Translations under genes and position numbers: made by a program
The notes under the pieces: model-generated
What the model saw: only the letters and a program-made list of their open reading frames with translations
Told to the model about the DNA's origin: nothing
The model's database searches: none
Assembly: GCA_903926075.1 (NCBI GenBank)
Contig: CAIYHQ010000100.1
Coordinates: forward strand, 1 to 56,916
DNA: 56,916 nucleotides
Reading direction: 5' to 3'
Source: an uncultured Methanomicrobiales archaeon
GTDB lineage: Archaea; Halobacteriota; Methanomicrobia; Methanomicrobiales; Methanospirillaceae
Shown here: in pieces, positions 42,158 to 50,300 of the stretch
Layout of the letters: each line of letters opens with the position of its first letter
Numbering within the stretch: the first letter of the stretch is position 1

Positions 42158-42576
42158 TGAAAGAGATTCCGAGTTATACAAGGTTGGGTCCTGTGTTGCT
42201 GGATATTGAAAATTACATATCGGATATGAATGAATTCACAATAACAAGAAAAAACTGGAACCAGGACAAATGGGATACCTATTCACTTTCAATGATAGCA
42301 TTCTCACTCCTTAACAGAGTTATTGACCTTGGTGAGGTAATTATCCAGGAGATGCGATTGGGAGTTCCGCAACATTATCGGGATATCTTTTCGATTCTTG
42401 CTAAAAACGGGATTATTGATGAAACTATCAGTAACGAGCTGAGTTCCCTTGTTTACTATCGAAATCTCCTGTCACATGAATATCAGAGAATCACTACAAA
42501 AGACCTTCAAAAAATTTTAACAAAAATATCGGTTATTCAGACGTTCCTTGATACAATTCGAGCAGGTCTTAAATAG
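42157..42576 (+). CDS. hepT: HEPN ribonuclease toxin (HepT/DUF86-like)
   Basis: Starts at ATG 42157 (MKEIPSYTRLGPVLLDIEN) overlapping the stop of the MNT gene; the upstream in-frame start at 42127 lies inside it. The 139-residue helical protein carries the R-x4-H site in LVYYRNLLSHEYQ with its following Tyr. All features fit an active HepT toxin. It ends the co-directional run of four genes from Fic onward (40285-42576). Confidence 0.85.
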   Translation: MKEIPSYTRLGPVLLDIENYISDMNEFTITRKNWNQDKWDTYSLSMIAFSLLNRVIDLGEVIIQEMRLGVPQHYRDIFSILAKNGIIDETISNELSSLVYYRNLLSHEYQRITTKDLQKILTKISVIQTFLDTIRAGLK

Positions 42577-42608
42577 CCTCATCCGTTCAATTGTAAAAAA
42601 AAGTTTTG

Positions 42609-44936
42609 TTAATATTCAGTAAGGTTGTTAAAAGACCCCCCATACTCTGCAAGAAGTGAGGGGTCCTGAGTTGGTATGACATACATTACAGGATCTTTAT
42701 TCAGAAGGTGCTCTACAAAATAACTGTACATACGGCTTAGATAATACGAATCAAAGAAGAACCTGTGATCTTTTCCTGGGAGAACAAGCATATCAAACAT
42801 CTTTTTCTCTTTTATGAGGGATGCAGCGAACTGCATGGTCATCGATGGATTTACATTATCATCAACATCTCCGGTTATAAGGAGAAGATGTCCTTTGAGG
42901 TTTTTTGCCTTGATACCTGTAACCTGTTCATAGTAAGAAGTAGTGTTCACAGGGTAACCCTGATATTTCTCAACAAATAGAGAATTATAAAGCCGGTTGT
43001 CGTAATTACCGGCTGAAGCTACTCCTACATCATAAAAATCAGGATAAGTAAGCAATGCCTGTGCTGTCATGAAACCGCCTCCTGAATGGCCATATATACC
43101 AACCCTCGAGAGGTCCATCCATGAACGGTTCAAAGCAAGCTGCTGGAGACCTGTGACGTGGTCAGAAATCCCTCCAACATCTCCCATATGCCCATAACTC
43201 ACATCATGGAAGTTCTTATCACGGTATGCGGTCCCCCTTCCGTCAAGAAAAACAACGATAAATCCAAGGTTGGCGAGGGTCTGGGCAATCCAGAACTCTC
43301 CTGACGGGAGGTCGTGATAAGCTGGAAAAGTCTTAGGTGTAATAATGTTAAATGGCCCAGGATATACTGCCTCAATGACAGGATAACGCTCATTTTTTTT
43401 AAATCCGACGGGTTTAATTATCAGTCCATATAACCCGGTCTTTCCATCACCAGCCACGGTCTTAACCATTTCCGGATTAGTCCAGCCTTTTTTTTGTATC
43501 TCACTTATATCTGCCTTTTCAAGGTCCATTATCAGGCTTCCATCCGATGAACGAAGGACGGTTTCAGGGGGCAGATCTACCCTTGAGTATGTATCAATGA
43601 AATAACTTAAGTTGGGAGAGAAAGTTACATAATGATCTGCATCTTCAGGTGTTAGAAGCGTAAGGTTGCTCCCATCAATGTGGACCCGGTAAAGGTGCTG
43701 GTAATAAGGGTCTCTTCCAGGTTCTTTCCCTCCGGCAGTGAAATAAATGTATTTGTTTTCCTCATCGACTCCCTTAATTTCCCTTACAACGAATGTTCCA
43801 TTTGTGATAGGACGAATAAGGGTGCCCTTATTGTCGTACAGGTAAAGCTGTGCCCATCCACTCCGCTCAGAGAACCAGATGATTTTTCCGTCCTTAAGAA
43901 TCCTGATATTGGGTTTTTCTCCCAGTTCCAGGTTTGGTTCATAATATGATGAGGAATTCTCCTGGATCAGGACATGAGGCTCTCCGGTGTCAGGGTTAAT
44001 TGAGAAGAATGTCGCATTCTTCTCTCCACGGTTAAGGGTGAGATAATAGAGATTTTGACGAGGCCCTTCTGACCACATAATAGGATTTCCAATCATCGTC
44101 AAATTTACCTGGGGTAGCCTGAATGGGACCCGACCCCCGGTCTTCACATCAAAAATAATAGGTTTCTCCATCAGAACATTGGTGTCACCTGGAAGTGCAA
44201 TTTTTACAGTCCTGACTTCTGGTAATAGATTATCTGCAGGGGATGAGTCAAGCAGTGGTAAAGTGGTAATATTACGTGAATCTATTCTCATTGCAACAAA
44301 CCTAGAACTATCAGGAGACCAGTGAATATAGCTTGGATAGTAACTCAGGTTTGAGGAGCCATCATAAGTGAGCTGACTCTCCCCCTGTTTTCCTTTCTCT
44401 TTGAGCCAGAGGTTTTTGTCCTTTTCAAAAACTGTATAATTACATCCAGGAGAGATACTTCCGTCATCATCCGTTTCTTCATTATCGATCTCTTTAGCCA
44501 CTTTTGTTTTTAAATCTATATTCCAGGTTTTGTTGAGACCCTGGACTTCTATTGTCATGTCATTATTAAGTACGAGAGATGAGAAGAGAATATCACTATT
44601 GTTCACTTTTTTCCCGGTAAAACCTGCCAATATCTCTGCAAGGGAGGATTCAGTGCATAAAACTGTCTTCTGTTTCTTATCTGGTTCAACAGCAATAAGT
44701 TCAAACCCCTCCGGAGTTTCCTTTTTATAAGAGAGAAAAGTATCGTTCAGCCATATGGTAGAGTTAGGGATATTGTATATTGATGGAATAGCGTATTCAG
44801 GTACATAAATGTTAATTACAAGTTTTTTCTCATTATCCACGGGTTTAACAACATCAACAGCAACGCACTGTGAGACTATTAGTGCAAAAATAAGAATTGA
44901 TATCAGAATTAATGAATTTCCCATCCGGTTCCACAT
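42609..44936 (-). CDS. Secreted S9 prolyl oligopeptidase-like peptidase (DPP IV type)
   Basis: A 775-residue protein with an N-terminal signal peptide (NSLILISILIFALIVSQCVAV). Residues about 200-510 form a beta propeller of the DPP IV N-terminal type. The catalytic domain has Ser near 617 in VGIYGHSGGGFMT (GxSxGG), Asp in ITGDVDDNVNP and His in GKDHRFFF. The substrate is probably peptides with Pro or Ala at position two, outside the cell. Length and layout are typical. Its C-terminal end is close to the HEPN gene, on the opposite strand. Confidence 0.88.
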   Translation of the reverse strand: MWNRMGNSLILISILIFALIVSQCVAVDVVKPVDNEKKLVINIYVPEYAIPSIYNIPNSTIWLNDTFLSYKKETPEGFELIAVEPDKKQKTVLCTESSLAEILAGFTGKKVNNSDILFSSLVLNNDMTIEVQGLNKTWNIDLKTKVAKEIDNEETDDDGSISPGCNYTVFEKDKNLWLKEKGKQGESQLTYDGSSNLSYYPSYIHWSPDSSRFVAMRIDSRNITTLPLLDSSPADNLLPEVRTVKIALPGDTNVLMEKPIIFDVKTGGRVPFRLPQVNLTMIGNPIMWSEGPRQNLYYLTLNRGEKNATFFSINPDTGEPHVLIQENSSSYYEPNLELGEKPNIRILKDGKIIWFSERSGWAQLYLYDNKGTLIRPITNGTFVVREIKGVDEENKYIYFTAGGKEPGRDPYYQHLYRVHIDGSNLTLLTPEDADHYVTFSPNLSYFIDTYSRVDLPPETVLRSSDGSLIMDLEKADISEIQKKGWTNPEMVKTVAGDGKTGLYGLIIKPVGFKKNERYPVIEAVYPGPFNIITPKTFPAYHDLPSGEFWIAQTLANLGFIVVFLDGRGTAYRDKNFHDVSYGHMGDVGGISDHVTGLQQLALNRSWMDLSRVGIYGHSGGGFMTAQALLTYPDFYDVGVASAGNYDNRLYNSLFVEKYQGYPVNTTSYYEQVTGIKAKNLKGHLLLITGDVDDNVNPSMTMQFAASLIKEKKMFDMLVLPGKDHRFFFDSYYLSRMYSYFVEHLLNKDPVMYVIPTQDPSLLAEYGGSFNNLTEY

Positions 44937-44955
44937 ACAAGAATAATCACGCTAC

Positions 44956-47484
44956 TCATTTATTAATAAGATCTCCAACCCTTTTTAGAACTTCTTTCAT
45001 ATGTTTGATATCATATTCTTCCGATGCTTCTCTGATATCGAGAGCAATATTAAGAAATATTTGTAAATTCTCTTCTTGCCCAAATTTCTCCATGTCCTGT
45101 GCAAGTTCATCTGCTGACTCTTTTGAAAATATACGACTGATACGATTTATTCTCGCTGAAAAGAGAACTCTTGCCCTATTCGCCTGTTCTTCAGTTAATG
45201 TTTCACTGGATTCTTCTGTCTTCTCCCCTTGGGTTGAAGTATAACTGTTTTTGGTCATATCTTGAGGTAAACCGGTTCTGACCGGAAGATACTTCCGTAA
45301 AACCATAAGAAGCTCGCTCATGATGACTGGTTTTCTCAGGACTGCATCAAACAGGTTCATATCTGCCATGTCTTCAGGTGAACTAAGCGCTGTCACTGCG
45401 ATTACCGGAATTTTTTTCAACTTTTCCGAACGTTTTACCTCTTTTAATAATTCATCGCCACTTAAACCTGGCATTCTGAGGTCAGTAAGGATGAGGTCGG
45501 GTTTTTCGTTTTCAAGTATTCTCAATGCTTCATCAACCGATGAGGCCAGGACCGAGGAAAGGCCGATCTGGGATAAAATATCAAAGAAGACCGTCCGGTT
45601 GTTCTCAACATCGTCAACCACAAGAATTTTTGCAGGAATAAACTGGTTCTCTCCTTTATCCACGGGAGAAAGATCTATATATTCAATTCTTTCCTTTGAT
45701 ATTAGTTTTTGAGGGAGGTATACACTGAATTTGCTTCCCCTGCCAAGCTCGCTTTCAAGTCCTATGCTACCTCCCATGATATTGACAAGATTCTTACTTA
45801 TCGCAAGACCAAGACCTGTCCCCCCGTAATGTTTAACAAGGTCCCTGTCCTGTTGTTCAAAAGCGACAAAAATCCTTTTCTGGTCCTCTTCCGGAATTCC
45901 TATTCCCGAGTCCTCTACTGTAATAATAAGGCTGCAAAGTGTATCGTCCTGCTGCTCAAAATTAAGGTTTAAGGAGACAAACCCTTTATCTGTAAATTTT
46001 ATTGCGTTACCAACGAGATTGAAGATGACCTGACGCACCCTTACCTCGTCAAGAACAATAAAAGGAACCTCATCAGGAAGAGACAACTGGAATTCAAGCC
46101 CTTTTTCCCGTGCCCGCTGGCCAAGGACCAGGTCGACTTCTTCAAAGAGCCTTTTTGGGTCTGTTGGCTGTTCTGACAACTCAAGCTTTTTTGCTTCTAT
46201 TTTAGAGAGGTCAAGTATGTCGTTTATAAGAGAGAGAAGTGTTTTACCAGCAGAATTGATAGACTGCACATATCTTCGCAATTTTGGTTCTGTCGAATCA
46301 GAGTCCATCAATGAGCTAAAGCCGATAATTGCATTGAGCGGGGTCCTGATCTCATGACTCATATTCGCAAGAAAAACACTTTTTGCCCTGTTTGCAGATT
46401 CAGCCTCTTTTTTTGCTGCTGCAAGATTGTTATTGATGTCAAGTACTCTTCTAACCAGGTTGGAGAGGACCATTGAGAGCTCGGTGAGCTCGTCATCTCC
46501 TTTTATGAGCAGGGAATCAGGGTCTATATCATCCGGAGTTTTCATCTCCTCCAAAGTGTGTGAGAGTAATTCCATCCTATTGAAGAGACTTCTTTCGAGT
46601 GTAATAATGACGACAGCAATGAACAGAAGAAACATAAATGCCATCCCCATCATAACAATAGATTTCCCGATTATGTCCATTGGTGGAGATCGGTCTTCAT
46701 TATCATAGGAAAAGAATACTTTGTCATTACCTAAAGCAGGCAGCATTGTATAGACCAGATATTCATTCCCCTGGATTAAAGTGATAAAAACCGGGTTACC
46801 ATTATTCAATCGACCAATTACGGTTGTTTTTTGCATAGAATTATTATCAAAATCAAGAGAGGAAACAGAGACGGGAGTTCGCAAAAACTGGAAGGTTCTC
46901 GAAATATATTCATCAGTAATCTGCCGTCCAATGACTATCTTTCCTATTAAATTTCCACTTATATTATCTCGTATACCGGTTTCGGCATACATAAAGACCT
47001 GGTCATCCGATAGAAGAAAACCATTCTGATCCTCTGATTGGGTTTGACTATTAACAAGACTGGAATTCTCAATTTTTTGATAGAATCCTTCAACTGCTTT
47101 TCGATCTGAATTGCTTAATTTTGAATTCTGCCTGCTATATATGAGATCTCCATTCTTGTTAAAGAACAAAATTGTATCGATGCCCATGTTTGTCAGGATC
47201 GGTTCATCAAGAGTTCTCAAATAGTCAGCCTGCAACGAAGCATTTCCAATTTTAAGAAATTCCTGCGTTTCTGGCCTTAAAGCACGATCACGGGTGATTT
47301 CTGAGAAGTGATCCAGATCTGAGCTTATTATAACAGAGCCAGTCATTGCAGTATCAACGAACTGGTTGGTCCTGCCCATATCGATACCTTTGTCGATCAA
47401 TATGGATGTAGATAACCAGAATATGGCTAGAACTATAATACTGATAACCACAAGCCTGATGATTATTGTATGCCGAAGTTTCAT
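44956..47484 (-). CDS. Hybrid sensor histidine kinase
   Basis: An 842-residue membrane kinase. Two membrane helices (about 8-28 and 280-300) flank an extracytoplasmic sensor domain of no clear family. HAMP follows (about 300-355), then HisKA with the phospho-acceptor in NMSHEIRTPLNA (His near 375), HATPase (N-box FNLVGNAIKFTD, G-boxes DSGIGI and GGTGLGLA) and a receiver (VVDDVENN, Asp near 664 in ILTDLRMPG, Lys in LRKPV). A C-terminal 100-residue helical tail may be HPt-like, but no obvious HPt His motif is visible. Its gene is just downstream of the REC protein at 47533, which has the same orientation. Confidence 0.87.
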   Translation of the reverse strand: MKLRHTIIIRLVVISIIVLAIFWLSTSILIDKGIDMGRTNQFVDTAMTGSVIISSDLDHFSEITRDRALRPETQEFLKIGNASLQADYLRTLDEPILTNMGIDTILFFNKNGDLIYSRQNSKLSNSDRKAVEGFYQKIENSSLVNSQTQSEDQNGFLLSDDQVFMYAETGIRDNISGNLIGKIVIGRQITDEYISRTFQFLRTPVSVSSLDFDNNSMQKTTVIGRLNNGNPVFITLIQGNEYLVYTMLPALGNDKVFFSYDNEDRSPPMDIIGKSIVMMGMAFMFLLFIAVVIITLERSLFNRMELLSHTLEEMKTPDDIDPDSLLIKGDDELTELSMVLSNLVRRVLDINNNLAAAKKEAESANRAKSVFLANMSHEIRTPLNAIIGFSSLMDSDSTEPKLRRYVQSINSAGKTLLSLINDILDLSKIEAKKLELSEQPTDPKRLFEEVDLVLGQRAREKGLEFQLSLPDEVPFIVLDEVRVRQVIFNLVGNAIKFTDKGFVSLNLNFEQQDDTLCSLIITVEDSGIGIPEEDQKRIFVAFEQQDRDLVKHYGGTGLGLAISKNLVNIMGGSIGLESELGRGSKFSVYLPQKLISKERIEYIDLSPVDKGENQFIPAKILVVDDVENNRTVFFDILSQIGLSSVLASSVDEALRILENEKPDLILTDLRMPGLSGDELLKEVKRSEKLKKIPVIAVTALSSPEDMADMNLFDAVLRKPVIMSELLMVLRKYLPVRTGLPQDMTKNSYTSTQGEKTEESSETLTEEQANRARVLFSARINRISRIFSKESADELAQDMEKFGQEENLQIFLNIALDIREASEEYDIKHMKEVLKRVGDLINK

Positions 47485-47532
47485 CCTTGCAATCCCTGCC
47501 TTATTACGTATATATGTCGTCCAATTCCTGTA

Positions 47533-48192
47533 CTATTTCGTAACCGGGATCACATGATGCTTATGGAGAAAATTAAGGACCTTCTCTGAATCGATAAATC
47601 CGTGGTCGAGGTCATCAACTACTTTATTGATTCGCTGCAGATTCTCAATCACTTTTTCCGTATTTTTATCATCTATCATCTCAAGTGTAAGTATTGCCGC
47701 ACAAAGCGGGTTACGGATCTGGTCATTCAGAACTGCAAAGACCTGAATATTTTTTGCTATCTGTGCCTCAAGTTCTTTATTGGATTCAATGAGTTTTTTC
47801 TGATACAGTCGTCTGTCTACATGGGAACGAAGCCTTGCAAGAAGAACCCTTTCACTGAAAGGTTTTGTGACATAATCAGTTCCACCAATACTAAGGCCTT
47901 CCTCGATACTTGAGTCCTCATCCTTTGCAGAGAGAAAAATAACAGGAACTTCCCTAAACTCGGGATGTTTCATAAGCCTTCTGCAGACTTCGAGACCGTT
48001 CATATCAGGCATCATGATATCGAGTAGAATAACGTCAGGAGTTTCTTCACGGGTAAGTTCCAGGGCACTTTCTCCGTCCTGTGCAAGGAGAACCCGAAAA
48101 CCTGCTTTACTCACAACTTTTGCTGCAATCTGTAGATTATTTTCATTATCATCAACAATGAGAACAGTTATACCGGCTTTTTCTGGTTCCAT
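47533..48192 (-). CDS. Response regulator with C-terminal helical domain
   Basis: A 219-residue protein. A receiver (5-125) has DDNENN, Asp near 56 (DVILLDIMMPDMNG), the switch Ser in FLSAKDED and Lys in YVTKPFSE. A coiled-coil segment follows (VDRRLYQKKLIESNKELEAQIA), then a HisKA-like dimerisation fragment (LNDQIRNPLCAAILTLEMIDD) in which the usual catalytic His is replaced by Gln or Arg at the core and no ATPase domain follows. The product may act as a dimeric switch. The gene lies between two kinase genes and likely shares their transcript. Confidence 0.78.
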   Translation of the reverse strand: MEPEKAGITVLIVDDNENNLQIAAKVVSKAGFRVLLAQDGESALELTREETPDVILLDIMMPDMNGLEVCRRLMKHPEFREVPVIFLSAKDEDSSIEEGLSIGGTDYVTKPFSERVLLARLRSHVDRRLYQKKLIESNKELEAQIAKNIQVFAVLNDQIRNPLCAAILTLEMIDDKNTEKVIENLQRINKVVDDLDHGFIDSEKVLNFLHKHHVIPVTK

Positions 48193-48210
48193 TAAAACAC
48201 TTCCTAAATG

Positions 48211-49368
48211 TCAGGCAGGCTGAACATTATTCAGGGTGAAATAGAAAGTTGTTCCCTTATCAGGTATTGAATCAGCCCATATCTCTCCGCTATGACGGTT
48301 TATTATCCTTGCAACAAGGGCAAGCCCCACACCTGTACCCGGAAATTCTTCCTGTGTATGAAGTCTGGAAAATACTTTAAAAAGTTTACCACTGTTTTTC
48401 ATATCAAAACCTTTGCCATTATCCTTGACATAATAGACCGTAATACCATCCCTTTCAGTTTCTCCAAATTCAATATGTGATTCTTTCTCTTTCCCCGAGT
48501 ATTTTATGGCATTTGATAGCAGGTTCTCAATTACCTGGCCCATCATCACAATATCAGCTTCACAGTCCTTAACGTCCTTTATTGTGATAATGGACGAAGC
48601 ATCAGGATACTGGCTTGAAAGTAATTTTATTTTGTCTTTGGCAAGTTTTGAGAGGTTTATTTTTGAGGGACTAAGTGAATTTCTGTTCACCTGGGAGAGT
48701 AAAAGTAGTCCTTCAATTAAATTATTCATATGTCGTGTGTTCTCAATTATACTATTGAAATATTTTTTTCCTTCACCAGGGATTAATTCAAGATAGTCCT
48801 CAAGAATAAATTCACTGAACTTTTCAATCGCCCGTAAAGGAGACCTTAAATCATGGGAGACTGAATAAGAAAATGACTTAAGTTCCTGGTTTGCAAACTT
48901 TAAAGATTCTTCTGCTTTTATTCGCTCGCGGACCTCCTTACGAAGTTCCAGGTTTTGCAATTCAAGCCTTTTTTTTAAGCGGTTTATAGCAAGATGGGTC
49001 TCAACCCTGACAATGAGCTCCTCTGGTGCAATTGGTTTTATAAGATAATCGACTGCACCTGTCTTGAAGGCCATGACCTTATCGAAAGTTTCCGTGAGAC
49101 CAGAAAGAAAGATTATAGGTGTATCAGATGTCAACTCATTCTCACGAAACCTCCTGCAGGTCTCAAAACCATTCAGGCCAGGCATAAGAATATCAAGGAG
49201 GATCAGATCAGGCTTGAATAGACTGATAGTGCTTAGTGCTTTTTCACCAGTTGTTGCTCCGGATACAAAGTATCCATTCTGCTGGAGTACAGCCTGGACC
49301 AATTGGATTGAGTCAGGGTTATCATCAATTACAAGTATTACCCCTTTTGTTTCAGAGTCTTCATTCAT
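48211..49368 (-). CDS. REC-histidine kinase
   Basis: A 385-residue soluble protein. Receiver first (VIDDNPDSIQ, Asp near 56 in LILLDILMPG, Lys in DYLIKPIA), then a coiled coil (RLKKRLELQNLELRKEVRER), then a kinase core with the phospho-His near 170 in YSVSHDLRSPLRA, N-box (ENLLSNAIKYSG), G1 (VKDNGKGFD), and G2 (GTGVGLALV). No membrane segment or DNA-binding domain is present. It is probably an intermediate in a phosphorelay with the two downstream proteins. Confidence 0.87.
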   Translation of the reverse strand: MNEDSETKGVILVIDDNPDSIQLVQAVLQQNGYFVSGATTGEKALSTISLFKPDLILLDILMPGLNGFETCRRFRENELTSDTPIIFLSGLTETFDKVMAFKTGAVDYLIKPIAPEELIVRVETHLAINRLKKRLELQNLELRKEVRERIKAEESLKFANQELKSFSYSVSHDLRSPLRAIEKFSEFILEDYLELIPGEGKKYFNSIIENTRHMNNLIEGLLLLSQVNRNSLSPSKINLSKLAKDKIKLLSSQYPDASSIITIKDVKDCEADIVMMGQVIENLLSNAIKYSGKEKESHIEFGETERDGITVYYVKDNGKGFDMKNSGKLFKVFSRLHTQEEFPGTGVGLALVARIINRHSGEIWADSIPDKGTTFYFTLNNVQPA

Positions 49369-49397
49369 GTGACTTCTTTTTTTGAAAAAATTGAGGT

Positions 49398-50195
49398 TCA
49401 GTCTCTTTTAAGGGAGAAAAAGAAGAGTGATCCGATAGCAAGCAGACCGACAGAAACCGGAAGACCTGAACGTGTAGGGGAAGGAGAGGCATTTTCATCT
49501 TTTGTTGTTCCGAGAGGGGTCAATGTTAGATTCGAAGTTTCTGTAACTACAGGTGTCTCACTCGTTTGACCATAACTTTGTGTCTGAATACTAAGAGGGA
49601 GTATTACTGTGCTGGGTGCGGTTGAGGTTGTGCCGGGTACTGTCAAGGTTGTCAAGACAGAAACGGGTTTGAGGTCAGCTTTAATGCTAACATAATTGGG
49701 ACTTTTTCCAAAATCTGCAACAATATTTTCAGTGTAGTCCCGGTAGCCGTCTTTTATAATGAGGACCATGTGTGGTCCGTCCGAAATTCCGTGAACATAA
49801 AGAGTCTGTCCAGGTCCTGTCTCTCCTTTAAGCACGTTATCTATATAGACCTCTGCTCCGCCTGGGTTTGTCTGGACCTGTATAGTTGCGTAATTCGGCG
49901 GTGCTGGAAGAAGGGTCTCATAAACCTTAAGAGTCTGACCTGCATCAACAACAAGATCAAGGGTCTTGATTAGATAACCTTCTTTCCTGATTTTTAGAAA
50001 GTGTCTGCCTTCAGTAACTTGATTGATTGTAACAGGGGTGGTGTAGATAATACCCGTAATGTCGTCAAGGGTTACTGCTGCACCAGCTGGGTCAGTTTTT
50101 ATGTCGATTGACCCGGCTGGTGCAGCATTGGCATGAATTGTCGCCAAAAAGAAGATCAGGAAGATCGAAAGTCCGCATAACAATTTTTTGTTCAT
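49398..50195 (-). CDS. Secreted PEGA-domain protein with C-terminal membrane anchor
   Basis: A 265-residue protein with a signal peptide (MNKKLLCGLSIFLIFFLATIHANA), then two PEGA-like beta domains: residues about 27-98 (GSIDIKTDPAGAAVTLDDITG, GRHFLKIRKEGYL) and about 100-170 (ATIQVQTNPGGAEVYIDNVLKG, PHMVLIIKDGYR). A Thr/Pro linker follows and a C-terminal helix (VSVGLLAIGSLFFFSLKRD) resembling archaeal surface anchors. PEGA domains are found in surface layers and adhesion proteins. The gene is downstream of none of its neighbours in a tight operon and faces away from the signalling set. Confidence 0.8.
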   Translation of the reverse strand: MNKKLLCGLSIFLIFFLATIHANAAPAGSIDIKTDPAGAAVTLDDITGIIYTTPVTINQVTEGRHFLKIRKEGYLIKTLDLVVDAGQTLKVYETLLPAPPNYATIQVQTNPGGAEVYIDNVLKGETGPGQTLYVHGISDGPHMVLIIKDGYRDYTENIVADFGKSPNYVSIKADLKPVSVLTTLTVPGTTSTAPSTVILPLSIQTQSYGQTSETPVVTETSNLTLTPLGTTKDENASPSPTRSGLPVSVGLLAIGSLFFFSLKRD

Positions 50196-50300
50196 AATAG
50201 ATGATATCTCCGGATTATATTAAATTAGTTTTTATTTAGGTTGGAATTTTTATTCAAGCAAACTTGATAATCTGACATCATATACTTATCCCTGATAAAT

